A stretch of DNA of 64,000 bases from Ephemerocybe angulata (lineage: Eukaryota > Basidiomycota > Agaricomycetes > Agaricales > Psathyrellaceae): assembly GCA_013368325.1 (NCBI GenBank), contig JAACJK010000225.1:248001-312000 (forward strand). Reading direction: 5' to 3'. Under the pieces are notes generated by a model. It saw only the letters and a list, made by a program, of their open reading frames with translations, was not told the DNA's origin and did no database searches. This document shows, in pieces, positions 11,069 to 23,105 of the stretch. The stretch's first letter is position 1. Each line of letters starts with the position of its first letter. Both the position numbers and the translations under genes were made by a program.

Positions 11069-13193
11069 ATGGCTTCCGTCAATGACAATACCACCGACTT
11101 GTCCCCAACTTCCCCAGGCGAAGACTCGGACGCCATACTTTCCGGAGGGAATGAAACGGAGCCTCAGCCTGGTCTTGATGGAGTTCCCGTTCGTTGTAAG
11201 TCTTCGAGCGCCCATTCGATGCTTCTCGTCGACCAAATTAATGTCTGTTCGTTACAGGGTATGATGTACGCCAACCTATGCTATGTGAGAAGACGTCGCA
11301 CTTATCGCTCTTTGTTAGGCGGATCGAACGGAACCTTATACTCGAATAACACCGTTTCAAGAGAAACAAGATACCAGCGTCGAGTACGTACCCCCAGACG
11401 CGTTTGTCTTTGAATTATGATTGAGCCGCTGTGGTCGCATTAGATTTTTCTACCAACCCTTGACGTTGACAGCACTGGCGTGCGGGCTGGTGGTGTTGGC
11501 ATATGTTGCAATGACACAAGATGTGCTGGAAGAGGGGCGGGATAAACGAAGAGTGTGAGTGCATTAGGCATTATTTCCTTTACAGCTTACTGACCGCCGC
11601 GGGGTAGGGGCATCTATGCCGCTATAGCTTCATTTCTCGCGTTCTCGATGTTTCAATTTCGTGATGGGCCCTTCATTCGCCCGCACCCCGCATTTTGGCG
11701 TATTGTCCTCGGTGTCAATCTTCTCTATGAATTGGCCCTTGTGTTCTTGTTATTCCAAGACCTCCCGACGGCACGGCATATGATGACATATATTGACCCC
11801 AACTTGGGGACACCATTGCCCGAGAAAAGCTACGCCGAGGATTGTGCTTTAAACTCGAAAAACCTTTGGGTTAGTCGCTGTGTTCCTCCGTCCAGCAGGC
11901 CGAGATCATTGACTAAAATGGCACCGTGTTATTTGAAATCCTGTAGAATGCTATCGATATATTCTGCCTTGCGCACGCCCTCGGGTGGTTCGGCAAAGCC
12001 ATGATTCTTCGAGACTACTGGTTCTGCTGGGTAAGCGGTACTTCCGACCCCTTGAACCCGATGTTTCTCTGACGACGGTCCCCAGATCTTGAGTGTTGCT
12101 TTTGAGCTGGCCGAATACAGTCTTCAACACCAGCTGGCCAATTTCGCAGAGGTTCGATCCGTTCTTTGCGATCGCGGCCTTTATATTGATTAAATTTCCC
12201 CCGTGTTGTGATTACAGTGTTGGTGGGACCATGTAAGTCCACGCTATTCAACTCACATGGGTTGACGGACCCAATTTTGCTCTTGTAGTGGGTCCTGGAT
12301 GTTCTCATTTGTAACTGGCTCGGAACATATCTCGGTACGTGAGAGTGCCTTTTTCATTTTCGGCCTCCATGCTAACGACATCTCTCAGGAATGAAAGTCT
12401 GCCAGTACTTCGGGGTCAAGGTCGGATTTTCTACTACCATTAATTACGTTGACGCAGCTGACATTTTCTGGCCAGCCTTACGAATGGAGAGGGTTCCGCC
12501 AGACGAAGGGCTTAAAGTCCAAAGCGAAAAGAGTAATCAGCCAGTTCTCTCCCCACGATTTCACCGAATTTAAGTGGGGACCAGCGACAAGTTTCCTGCA
12601 CTATGTAACGGTGGTATTGCTTCTGGCCGTGTTCCTGGCGGCAGAACTGAATCCATTCTACCTGAAGGTGAATCTTCTTTACGGTCCGGAGACCAAGCGG
12701 AGGCTTACCCGTTTCCTAGAGTCTGCTATGGATGGAACCAGACCATCCAATCGTCATTCTTAGGCTGGCATGCGTCTTCCTCTGCGGTCTTCCAGCAGTT
12801 CGAGAGTTGTACCAGTACATCAATGACCCGAGGTATAACCGTCGTCCTCCCTGTTCACTCGTCGTGGCTCACATTGTCGGCCATTCTTCTCAGGCGCGCA
12901 GTAAGGATGGGACAACATGTGTGGCTGCTCCTTGCCACGATCATAACCGAAATCCTCGTCATTACGAAATGGAGCAAGGGGCAATTTCCCGAGCCCTTGC
13001 CGTCGAAGGTGAAATGGGGTTGGTCTTTCGCCGCCGTCCTCTTAATATTGTATCCGACCGTCCAGGTGAATACCCAGTTGCTTAACTTGCCGGTTTTTCT
13101 TGCTTAAATTCTTACTCATGGTTCATGCAGTTTGGACTCCCGGCTGCGAGGCGTTACCTTCGCAAGCAGGCCAGAAAGTCAAAGGCTGCTTGA
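11069..13193 (+). CDS. Phosphatidylserine synthase (PTDSS-type)
   Basis: Fourteen exons join in frame to 451 residues: 11069-11195, 11258-11265, 11319-11383, 11444-11554, 11608-11869, 11947-12030, 12086-12151, 12218-12232, 12289-12334, 12389-12420, 12476-12667, 12720-12832, 12894-13065 and 13131-13193. Conserved blocks of the animal-type PSS1/PSS2 family are clear: FFYQPLTLTALACG, GPFIRPHPAFWR, YIDPNLG, ANFAECWWDHWVLDVLICN, LGMKVCQYF and FTEFKWGPATSFLHY. The protein is polytopic, with about eight to ten hydrophobic segments, and should sit in the ER. There it would make phosphatidylserine, by base exchange if it works as the animal enzymes do. Yeast Cho1 belongs to a different family. Exon 2 (8 nt) is inferred from phase and is the least certain part; exon 8 is 15 nt and encodes CWWDH. 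Confidence 0.92.
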
Positions 13194-14593
13194 TAATCCC
13201 ACACTATCTAATCGGTATTCGACGTGGAGACTAATCACTTTTTAATTCTAAACCTGCTCTCAAGTTACCTCATATCTTGCAAACCAGATTGATAACATCG
13301 TGGTGGGCCCTACCAGGGGACTTTTCCAATCTATCACACGTAACCCTTGTTTTGTTTTACTCTTCATTGACCGAGGCTTCCTTTTGATCCCTCTCCCAGG
13401 GGCTGACTCAAAGCTCTCTTCTGCGGATTCTGCGACATCCACGCGACATTAGAACCACGAAGAGGAAGAGGATGAAAGAATACGGAGAAGCAGGGGTAAA
13501 GCAGAAGAGAAAGAGACGCGGCGGAGCCCATTCATTGGCGTTGACTTGTCTATTCTGGTGTGCTTATTCCGCGCGTCGAGTTCTCTTGGCTGAAACCTGT
13601 CTGATATGGAAGGCACCAGGAAGCCAGTTATCCGTATTCCGCCAGGCCGTCTTCAAGTTCACGGACGCTGCAAAGAAGGTTTGGGTTTGTGATCGGCGAG
13701 TGCATGTTGTTTTCGACACTACAAATGCATGCCTGCCGCTGAGTGGGTCGGCGCAAGTATCATCTGCCAGTTTGAAGAGGACGGCTGGCAACGAACAGCA
13801 GGTCGGAACACCCGCCAGTCGCCACTTGGCGCCCGATGGTAACTTTGCCCTGGTGGCTGCCTCTTCAGCAAAAGACAACGCAATGGCAAGACCACGTTGG
13901 GACTCTGCACAGCGCCAGAATGTCGGATGGCTGTTGATTGCAATTACGGTGTGCCGCTTGCTTCTAGAAATCCGGTTGGTTCTATGTCCCAGCAAAGGTC
14001 GGTTTGAGTCACACGCCTGCGCCTCCAAGGAACCTTTTCTTTTGGGTTCGGGGCAAGTATGCGTGGTGTACTTATTGGAAGTCGACAAGATAAGTACAGT
14101 GGTCGTGGGTTGGTGAAGCTAATCTTCAGCCACAAACCCGTTTGCTGTTTGCATCATCCTGGAAGCACGATTCCCCGTGCTTTGTGTAGGTTTTGGGCTC
14201 GTCCACGGGAGATTTCCGAGGGTTGTCGCTATTCTGGACGCTGAGTGTCCCGCGTGCTGTCGTCCGTATGTGACAGCAGGGTTTAACTCTCCGCGTCGAG
14301 ACTCGCGGCAGCAGTTTCACGACTGTCGGCCTCGAGATCCCAATCAGGCGCAAATCAGGCGGCCGCGCTGTCGAGGAGCGATTTCCTTTTTGGGGGGAGT
14401 GAGGGGGAGTGGGGCCATGTGGCGCGGTGCTTTGACTTGTGTGGCTGCGGCATTAGCCTGCACTGCCACGGCCGCGGCTTGGCCGCTGACTCATCGGTAA
14501 GCTGTGGGTCGCGGTGAGCTCACTGAACTCGTCCTCGACCACCATCCACCACCATCCATTCTTTTGTATTCATACCCATAAACTACTTTAATC
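13194..14593. other. Intergenic region with unsupported long ORFs
   Basis: It lies between phosphatidylserine synthase and KIN17. A 214-codon frame on the plus strand (13472-14116) and a 174-codon frame on the minus strand (13564-14088) cover the same DNA. Neither shows a known motif, and at most one could be real. I do not call a gene. The last few hundred bases should hold the KIN17 promoter. Confidence 0.4.
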
Positions 14594-15696
14594 ATGCCTC
14601 GCGCTGAAGGTACGCTCAATTTGATGCTTTGGAAGCTACTTCTGACGGTGTTCAATGATAGTCGGTACCCCCAAGTTCGTGGCGAACAAGATGAAATCGA
14701 AGGGACTGCAGCGCCTGCGATGGTACTGCCAAGTCTGCGAGAAGCAATGTCGAGATGAAAATGGCTTCAAGTGTCACGCAGCGTCCGAGTCGCATCTGCG
14801 CCAGATGTTGGTGGTTGGAGAACACGCCGGCAGCCATATCGCGGGATTCTCGAGCCAGTTCCAGTCGGAATTCGTTGCGGTGCTTTCAAGAAGGTATGTC
14901 CGTTCATCCATTCGGGAAGGTCGTTCTGCTGTGTCTTACAGGTTCATTTCTTTGTAGGTTCGGAACTAAGCGAGTGCTGGCGAATCGAGTCTACCAGGAG
15001 TACATTTCGGACAAGGCGCATCTGCATATGAATGCCACACGTTGGGTTACGTTGTCGGAATTCGTGAAGCATCTGGGAAGGACTGGAGTAGCCCGTGTGG
15101 ATGAGACAGAGAAGGGGTGGTTCATTGCATGGATTGATAACAGCCCGCAGGCTCTCTCTAAACAGGTTCGTTCGTCCTTTCGCCATTCCCTATTACACTT
15201 GCCTTTACTCACTGTTGTGGCCTTGGGCAATTAGGAAGCGTCCATGAAGAAGGAACGGCTTACTGTTTCTGATGAACAGAGAGAGCGGCAGCTCATTGCT
15301 GAGCAGATTGAGAAGGCTGCTGCAGAGAAGAGTGCAGATGCCGAGGGGCAGAGTCCCCCGGATGATGTCGACAGGGAGCTGAAGCGTGAAGAAGGTGCTG
15401 AGAAGGTCGTGCTAAGCTTCGCCAAGCCTGCAGCACCTGTAGCTTCCTCCTCATCGTCCTCTGCGCCGGTGGGGCTGAAGATGAACCCGCTCAAGGGCGG
15501 CAATGCTTTCAAAGCGGCGAACCCTCTCAAGGCGAATCCTTTGAAGCGACCGAATGTCTTCAAGCAGGCGGGGTCTTCGACACCAAGCCAGGGTTCGTTG
15601 CACGACAAGAAGCGCCCGATGAGTGCGGCGGAGGCACTCATTATGGAGGAGCAGGAGAGGAAGAAGCGGCGTATGGACAGGGACAACCGTGCTTGA
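14594..15696 (+). CDS. KIN17: KIN17 DNA/RNA-binding protein
   Basis: Exons 14594-14609, 14662-14893, 14958-15165 and 15235-15696 give 305 residues. The N-terminus reads MPRAEVGTPKFVANKMKSKG, the invariant start of the KIN17 family. A C2H2-type zinc finger follows at about residues 28-50 (WYCQVC ... GFKCH ... SESH). Then comes the conserved winged-helix domain with VLANRVYQEYISDK, TRWVTLSEFVKHLGR and VDETEKGWFIAWID. The C-terminal part is charged, with coiled coil, repeated NPLK-type motifs and a basic end (KKRRMDRDN). KIN17 acts in the nucleus in DNA replication and repair and in RNA processing. The length fits fungal members, which lack the long KOW-containing tail of animal proteins. The first exon is only 16 nt. 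Confidence 0.95.
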
Positions 15697-17160
15697 ACTT
15701 GTGTATGTTCTATCATTGTTTTCATTTCAATGTTTATCTGAATATAGGTTTCTGTATACCAGCCTTGCTTCTTGTATCCGCCACAGCTTTCTTTCCTCAC
15801 TGCACCTGCCTCCTCTTGGACCTTTCTCTAGCACACCGTCTCTCCCATCCTTCGGCGATCTAACTCACCAGCGACTCCCGGCTGTCACCACGAAACAAAA
15901 TGGTTGCGCAGTGTTCCCAGGACGATGGTTCTCCCAACCGGCTGCGGTCTGTGGTGGGGTTAGGAAGGAGCCGTTGACCCTCGAGCACTGGAGAAGGTGG
16001 AGGTGGAGTGATGGGAACGATATCGAGAAGACGAGAAGTCTGTTTGATCGTTCTGCAACGTTGCTAGATGGGGGTTGGGCTGTGGATCCAAGCTGCACTG
16101 CACCATCCGTGCACCTTGCGCTTTCAATTTCTCTGCGACTCGTGGTGTCGCCGATGCCGATACCGAGGCTGCAGCTTCCCGGTGTTCAGCTCAAGGTTTC
16201 GACGAGTACTTAGCACCAGCTGGTGTTTCCACCGTTGGAGTCACCTTCGCTCATGCCCACCTCTGGGTTCCGTATCCAGCAGCTCACTTGCCTTCCCGGT
16301 CCCGAAATTCGAATCCTTGGCTTCGTTTCTTGGCCACCATCGCGTGGGGGTGCAGGGGTGTAAGGTTCTTCGATGAAGGGACGTGTCGAGAAGAGTCGGA
16401 TGTCCGAGTGTCCGACCGAAGGCTTCCGACTTCGAGTGGGGATAGGGCTGGGATATGGCTGGGAGGAGGTTTTGTTCTCTCCTCTTACTTTGTTCAGTTT
16501 ACACTACTCTTACTTTTAGTTGAATCCTCAGCTGGAACTTTGGACATCTGTGCACCTTCATATCCCTTACCTACATTGTCCTTGGGTGCAAAACTGGATG
16601 GTGTGATATTAGGCGCCACTGCCAGGCGCCTTGAAGTCCTTGGCGCTCGCTGTGAACGGCGGTTTGGGCGTTTCGTCACTCAATCTTTTGGCTTGACCGG
16701 TTTCCAATCTCTGCTTACGCTTGGGATAGTCATCCTTTTCTTTGTAAGAACGGCTTATCGGGCTCAGTCTGCACACTATGCAATATCCCGCCCGAATCCT
16801 GTGCATCAGCCGGCGCTTAGATTTGTGCGGCCGTCGTAATGTTTCGCTCGATCAAACTGGCCCTGATAATGTGGTCTATCGACTTTGGCCTTTCTTCCGT
16901 ATATTATCTTAAATTCTTGTGGTTCTGGCCTCTTGTGCTCTTTATAATGCATCGTGAGGTTCTAGGCGCGAACTACACAAAAATGAACGGAGACGGACCC
17001 ATCTTTAAATCGGTGATGGGTGTGAGCACTATTTTTAGCGCGAAGGTCAGTTTCAAGGGCCCACCCGTAACTTTGCCACGCACACTGCACAACAAATGAC
17101 AGGATCCACGACGCCATCGACCCATTTAGAACCGCAGCCCGAGCTCTTCCCTCTACCACC
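15697..17160. other. Long upstream region of the glucanase gene
   Basis: About 1.46 kb with no recognisable gene. A 254-codon open frame on the plus strand (16075-16839) lacks known motifs and splice structure. It ends about 320 bp before the glucanase start, so it may be chance or an unknown gene. Promoter elements for the glucanase should lie near the 3' end. Confidence 0.4.
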
Positions 17161-20100
17161 ATGTCGGCCCTTGGCCCCTACTCGCACGTCCCTTCGAAGG
17201 ATAATCTGGAGATGAAGGAAGGATACCGTCCAACGGGTGCTGCACAACCAAACACGCCGGGCGCACAAGGTGGATCCTGGCAGGAGGACGAGTTCTTGGA
17301 TATGGTGCGTCACTGTGGGGGTGCTTAGATGCGTGTCACTGTTGTGTACGGTGTTCTGACTCTCATGTCAGTATCGAAGCCGGGAGGACTTGAGCCAGGA
17401 CCCTAGCAGTCAGTTCCTCAATCAGCAGGCGGGTGCAAACTCTGCTTCAGCCGCCCAGAAGGCGAAGAAGAGCAAACTCATCAAAATTGGGCTCGGGGTT
17501 CTGCTCTTGATACTTATTGGCGTTGGGATTGCGCTGGCATTGGTCTTCACCGTAGGGAAGAAGAAGGGGTCGTCTGGTGGAAAGAGCGGGTCTGCGTCCG
17601 ATGGTGACGCAGGGACGGGCTCCAATGGCGGTGTCGGAGAGTCGGGGATCTCTGGGAAGACTGGAAGCTTGGTCACTTTGGCAAATGGGACCACTTTCAC
17701 CTACAATAATGACTTTGGAGGGGATTGGTACGCTGACCCCAAGAAGCCTTTCGACAACGGCGGCAAAGCGCAAAGTTGGAGCCCTCGGATAGGCGCCGAA
17801 GAGTGGAAATGGGGAGAGCACATGGTTCACGGCGTGAACCTCGGGTGAGTCGTATTTTAACCTTTAGGCGGGACTGGATTGACTGACGCGACTTCTTCGC
17901 GTCTCGTTAGAGGTTGGCTTGGTAAGTTGTCCCACTAGCGCCCGCTGTGGAGCCCACTGACTTGGTCCAACAGTAACGGAGCCCTTCATTGTCCCGGCGC
18001 TATATGAGAAGTATATAACGAACAGTGCCGGAATCAAGGTCGAGGATGAGTGGACCTTATCCCAAGCCATGGGCGACAAGCTCGCTGAAGAGATGGAAAA
18101 TCATTACAAAACCTTTATCGTAACTGCACTTCTTTCCTCCAAACTGCGCCCGCAGCTGACAGCTCTCATAGACAGAAAAAGACTTCGCCGACATTGCAGG
18201 TCAGTTGGATGATCCTAAATGGAAAATACCTCAACTAAATGGCAATCCTACTAGCGGCGGGTTTGAATTGGGTTCGTATACCGATTGGTTTCTGGGCAAT
18301 TGAAACCATCAACGATGAACCACAACTGGCTGGAGTATCCTGGACCTACTTCCTGAAAGCGTATGTAGCGTTCTACACCTCTTAAATGACTGCAAAACTT
18401 AGCCCGCGCAGAATACAATGGGGAAGGAAGTACGGCATCCGAATCTACCTTGACCTCCACGCGCTTCCTGGCAGCCAAAACGGATGGGTACGTTGGTATA
18501 ACATACAAAAATTCTAGTCTTTGACGATCGTCTATATATCTAGAATCACTCTGGGAAAAGTACGCTAACCTCTCCGCTTCTTCGTTGTCCCACCATATCT
18601 GACAATGTTATTCGCAGGCGGCAGCGTCAATTTGTGAGAAGACCAACTGTCGATGCATGAGGAGGAAAGCTCACGCGACTACCCGTTTACAGCATGAACG
18701 GAGTCATGGGGATTGCGAATGCTCAGAGAACTTTGACCTACTTGCGGATCTTCACAGAGTTCGTCAGTCAGCCTCAATACAAAGACGTTGTACAGATGTG
18801 GGAGTATTTTGTCACTTTGTCGACATATCTCTAACTTCACCCTCACAGGGTGGGTATCGTGAACGAAATCTTATGGTCTACCATCGGCAAAGAGGCTATT
18901 CAAAGCTTCTACACAGCAGCGTATGAAGCCATTCGCAAAGCAAGGTATGTCATCATTCTGTGAATATGACCCGTGCAAGCTGAAACACATCTTTTCAGTG
19001 GAACAGGTGCTGGGAACGGGCCTTATATAGCGATCCATGAGGGCTTCCAAGGCGTGAGTTCAAAGCTTCAACCAAGTTTCTAGAACACTCATCCGAACCG
19101 CTCTCATCTTTGACAGCCTGCCATCTGGGAAGGGTACGCCGTCTCGAGGACTGATTTCGCTTAACATATGTCTAATATGTCTATAGATTCCTCGCTGGAT
19201 CTGACCGCGTTGTTCTCGACCAACATCCCGTATGTTTTCTCCAACACGCGAAACGGCGAAGCAACTGACCTAACGTTTCCCGAAAGTATCTTGCTTTCCA
19301 GGGTGACAGTTCTGCAACGTAAGGGTCTCTCCAGAGCTTCTCCGAGTGCACTTCCGATAACGGCGTTTTTGTAGACCTCAGTCAAGCGCCCCGAAACCTT
19401 GGTGTGTGGCCTTCTTCTTGCCGTTGAGTCGAGACCTAATTTGGATCCTAGTGAATGGGCGATTGCAACAAATCAATCCCAAAAGGCATTCGGTGTCACA
19501 GTGGGCGGAGAATTCTCGACGGCCATTAATGCTTGTGGTCTTTGGTTCGTATCTAGATCAGTTCAATGCTTGTAGTTCTGACGACGCTTTCTTAGGCTTA
19601 ATGGTGTCCCTGCAGAGGATCCACCGACTTGTGATGTTTGGAACAACTGGAGTGTGCGTTGTCCATTACATTGTTGACTACTCCAGCTATTGATGTCGGC
19701 TATCTAGGCATGGGACCAGACAACAATCGACGGTCTGAAGCAGGTAACCCTGGCATCCATGGACGCCCTTCAAAATTATTTCTTCTGGACTTGGAAAATT
19801 GGTGATTCGACTAAGCTTGGTACATCATCCTGCCCTATGTGGCACTATAAACTCGGCGTGGAAAAAGGCTGGATTCCTAAAGGTGATTAAACTGGCATGC
19901 GTTTATTTTATCCCTCGATGAATGCTCACGGAAACGATTAGACCCTCGTGAGGCTGTTGGGACATGCGCTAAAGTCTTGCCTGATGCACAGCCTTTCGAC
20001 GGTAATTTCCCTGCAACGGCGACCGGTGGTGTGAGTCAATCTAACCTGCCGATTTTCTCAACTTGTCACTAAGGCAAAATCGCGCAGCCTGGTGCTGGAA

Positions 20101-20503
20101 CGCTGGCAGCACCGCTTGCGTTCCCTCCTGCCACTCTCAACCCGTCGTTTTCGGGCACAGCCATGGCGCTTCTTCCGACCTACACTGCGACTGGAAAAAT
20201 AAAGTCGTTGGCGCCTGCTACTTTCACCGCAGCTCCCTCCGCGTCTGCGGGAACGGGATGGAACAATGCTAAGGATGACGAGCTTGCTTATGTGTCAGTA
20301 CCCTGTTATTTTTCCTCCGAATATTCGAGGGTCCTGAATGTCTACCCGTTTATCACAGGCCCGTTGCAGGATGTACATATCCAAAGTCAGTACCTCGATT
20401 CTTGAACTTCTCGGCTTCTTCTCTCGCTGACGAATGACCGAACTTTAGCGCGTGGGACGCCGCGTCGGCAGCTCTGCCCGCTGCTACTTGCGCCGGGTCG
20501 TAG
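17161..20503 (+). CDS. Membrane-anchored exo-beta-1,3-glucanase, GH5 (subfamily 9 type)
   Basis: Twenty-three exons give 697 residues; every phase fits. Starts and ends: 17161-17304, 17372-17844, 17911-17921, 17974-18119, 18172-18199, 18255-18360, 18412-18487, 18544-18559, 18618-18633, 18693-18797, 18849-18944, 18999-19053, 19117-19133, 19187-19229, 19287-19318, 19375-19401, 19452-19544, 19596-19653, 19708-19882, 19942-20030, 20088-20293, 20359-20385, 20449-20503. A type II signal anchor lies near residues 84-108 (GLGVLLLILIGVGIALALVF), followed by a Ser/Gly linker. The GH5 domain starts at HGVNLGGWLVTEPF and contains NWVRIPIGFW, YLDLHALPGSQNGW and the acid/base Glu in GIVNEI (about E380). 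The nucleophile Glu is in TVGGEFSTAI (about E484). It should trim cell-wall beta-1,3-glucan at the cell surface. Confidence 0.95.
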
Positions 20504-22179
20504 GCTTGTTCTCGACGGACTTGTTTGATATAACTTATGAACTCGGTGGGCTGTTGTATATTTCTCTTGTTGCTGTCGTGCATGTTCTGAGGACTGATAT
20601 CTATGGACTAATATAGGCTACGATATAGATTACCTAGTACTAGATTGACTCTGTGTTTGCCCCGGACTCTGAAATCCTTACTTCCCATTTGATTGAGACT
20701 CTACCCTTCAGGCTCCCAATCAAAGATTTTCTCAAGTTACTGGTCATCTAAGAGCTCGAGCTTCTCTGTATGCTCGTATGCTCTCACGTCCGAATCGTAC
20801 TTCGGTGGGTATTCAATTTATCCTGGAGCGGATGTTTGGAACTGATTTAGGATCTATCGAGGATCTGTCAACTCGGGGCCATGACAAGCTGAAGAAACGT
20901 TAACAGGTGAGCGACGACTGCTGCACTTCAACTCCTCGACAGTCACCGAGTTGACCGCATGCAGAATAACACGTCGTGGCGCCCCTTGGGAAAGCATTGT
21001 CTGCTTCGCTGCTCTACACCATGAGACACCATGCGAAAGTTAAATCCTAGCGAGAGGACCACACACAGTCGTCATCTGGACGTCCAAAAGCAGTGACATG
21101 GTGGCGCCCCGAAGTTCATCCTGCGCGCATGCTGATGAAATGGAACCCAGTGCGTACGGGGTACTCGCTGTCTCATCTCGTCTCTCGATATCTTCTTTTG
21201 CTAGCAACAGATTATGGGTAGCTGTGTATGTGTTCTACGCCACCATCACAGCGACTTTAAGACAGGTTCCCAACCCCAATGGTTCCAGGAGTGGCCGCAG
21301 CTTCCTTCCAGATCCAAGTCTACAGGATGTTCTCCCTTTGACGCACCTGGCACATTTTACCAGTCTGAGGTTGTCGAGATCTGCTATGCCTTATCCGACC
21401 CACCGCTTGGTAGCCTTCGTCTTCTGGAACGCAGCCAGAAACAATTCCGTGCCGTCCCCCGATGGATTCGTCAAGAAGAACTCACAAACGAGTAAGCATC
21501 GCTCGTTCAACATGGCCGAATTGGACGTGCATTTAGCGCCCATACAGGTGTGTGGGTTCAATTTAGGGTGCCTTCGCAGTCGCTTGAGTCTGCATTACGG
21601 TACTCATCCAGAGTGTAGGTATGCTGACAGTACGTTATCCTCCTATGATGTCGGAATTTCCAGTTGAACGGTTCATTTCGTCTGTAGGCCCCGTTCCTGC
21701 TCACGGCATTACCGCATTCCGTGCTAGTGCTACGCTGACGCCATTGCTTGGTCTTGGGGCAGCTCGTAGTACAGTCTTGCCCGAGTGATCCTGCCAACAA
21801 AATGGCCCGAAATTAACCTTTTACCAAGAAGCCAACCTGCCGGGAGACGGACGATTCGAGTTAGGGAAGACCGCGTTTGATATGTTGCTGCGCTTCCTTA
21901 GCTGTTCCTTCTGGGTGCGTCTCCTAGAGTGAACAAAGCAGAGTCAGCTGATGAAAGTATATTCGCCCTTCGACATTAGATGGGCTGCGTTTGGCTTGGG
22001 TAAGCGTAGGGATCTTACCGAGACGGGCAGTTTTCTCCCCTGAGGACGATAACATCGCAACGCGGACTATGCGAGAGAAGCGCTGGCGCGACCACGCGAT
22101 CCATCGAAGCCAGGCCGTAAACTGAAGGTTCCGCCGATACAGGTACCAGGGGGAAAAATAGTGAGTTGGTTCCGTGATT
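20504..22179. other. Intergenic region
   Basis: About 1.7 kb without a supported gene. A 189-codon plus-strand frame (21098-21667) has no motif I recognise and no clear splice partners. Confidence 0.4.
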
Positions 22180-22185
22180 GTTATT

Positions 22186-22950
22186 CACCCCACTTTGGAC
22201 CACCTGCCGATTCTTTCGTGATAACGGTCTCGAATCGAAGCTTCGACACAACTGGTGAAGAATGGGATAACCCGCGATTAGATTGTGCCATGAATGGAGC
22301 ACAGGAGATCGTTTCAAGATGTTTATCCGTGCCTACTAAGAATCTAGGTGGTGTATCATCCACATTCAGAATCGTCGTCGTCGTCCTCCGACTCCCGTAT
22401 GACCTTGAAACCAAATTTCTGATATACATCCCTGCCCACTAGGTTCGCTCGGTGCACTCTGAGAATAACGCCCTTCGGAAGTTTGCTGTGGCCGTGTGCT
22501 CCATCGTCTCGTGCCCAAGACAACGCCGCTTCAATTAAATCCTCGCCCTATTCTTATTCTATTGCCCCTGAAGCTTGAGCTGACCCACAACCCTAGCAGG
22601 CGTATATGGCACGATATATTGAGCTGAGATCACCGCCTTCAATACAATTGGAGCGAGTATCGTCACTGTGCCGGCCCATTGGTCCTTCGATGAGGCTCCA
22701 GAATTATCCGTGGGTGTACTCGCTACGAATGTTGCTTCTTCCACAGAATCGAGTCGTGCCCTCCATTCTTGCTCCGAGAATTCTGCCTCTCGGTCGTGGT
22801 GGGACCCGGAGAATTCGGGATCCTCGAGGAGGCTTGTGAGGCGCAGTTAGATGTCGCAGAAATGGTTGGTACGAGTGCAAAATGTTGAAGAGTGTATGCG
22901 AGCCTGAATTCTGGTTCGACATAAGGTTGTGGTCGTTTGTAGAAGGCCGT
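22186..22950 (-). pseudogene. Decayed GNAT acetyltransferase copy
   Basis: Read on the minus strand, pieces match the intact GNAT gene next to it but in different frames. A segment with LRLTSLLEDPEF and EFSEQEWRARLDSVEEATFV corresponds to LRLTSLLKDPQF and AFSEQDWRYRLDSTNKATFI of the intact gene. A downstream segment with LSWARDD, RVHRANLVGRDVYQKFGFKVI corresponds to LSWAREH and EVHRSNIAGKVVYQKCGFRVI. Between them the frame hits stops, and the acetyl-CoA binding motif is missing. The N-terminal part has lost about ten codons. It looks like a tandem duplicate in decay. Confidence 0.7.
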
Positions 22951-23105
22951 ACCCTCAATAAATGGCCCCTCATGGCTTCACGACGACGACTACTTATGTG
23001 ATGGAGGATTGTTCAGCACATTGGTCCGAGTCGGGCCCACCGCATGGTGCAAGTGTAACCTTTCCGGTGTAGCCAACGTTTGGAATATATTCCTTGGTGG
23101 GTACA

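Noticed and set aside
12574..13107. Plus-strand ORF of 177 codons
   Set aside because: Out-of-frame reading through several exons and introns of phosphatidylserine synthase.
13472..14116. A 214-codon plus-strand ORF as a gene
   Set aside because: No domain, no splice structure and an equally long opposite-strand ORF over the same DNA.
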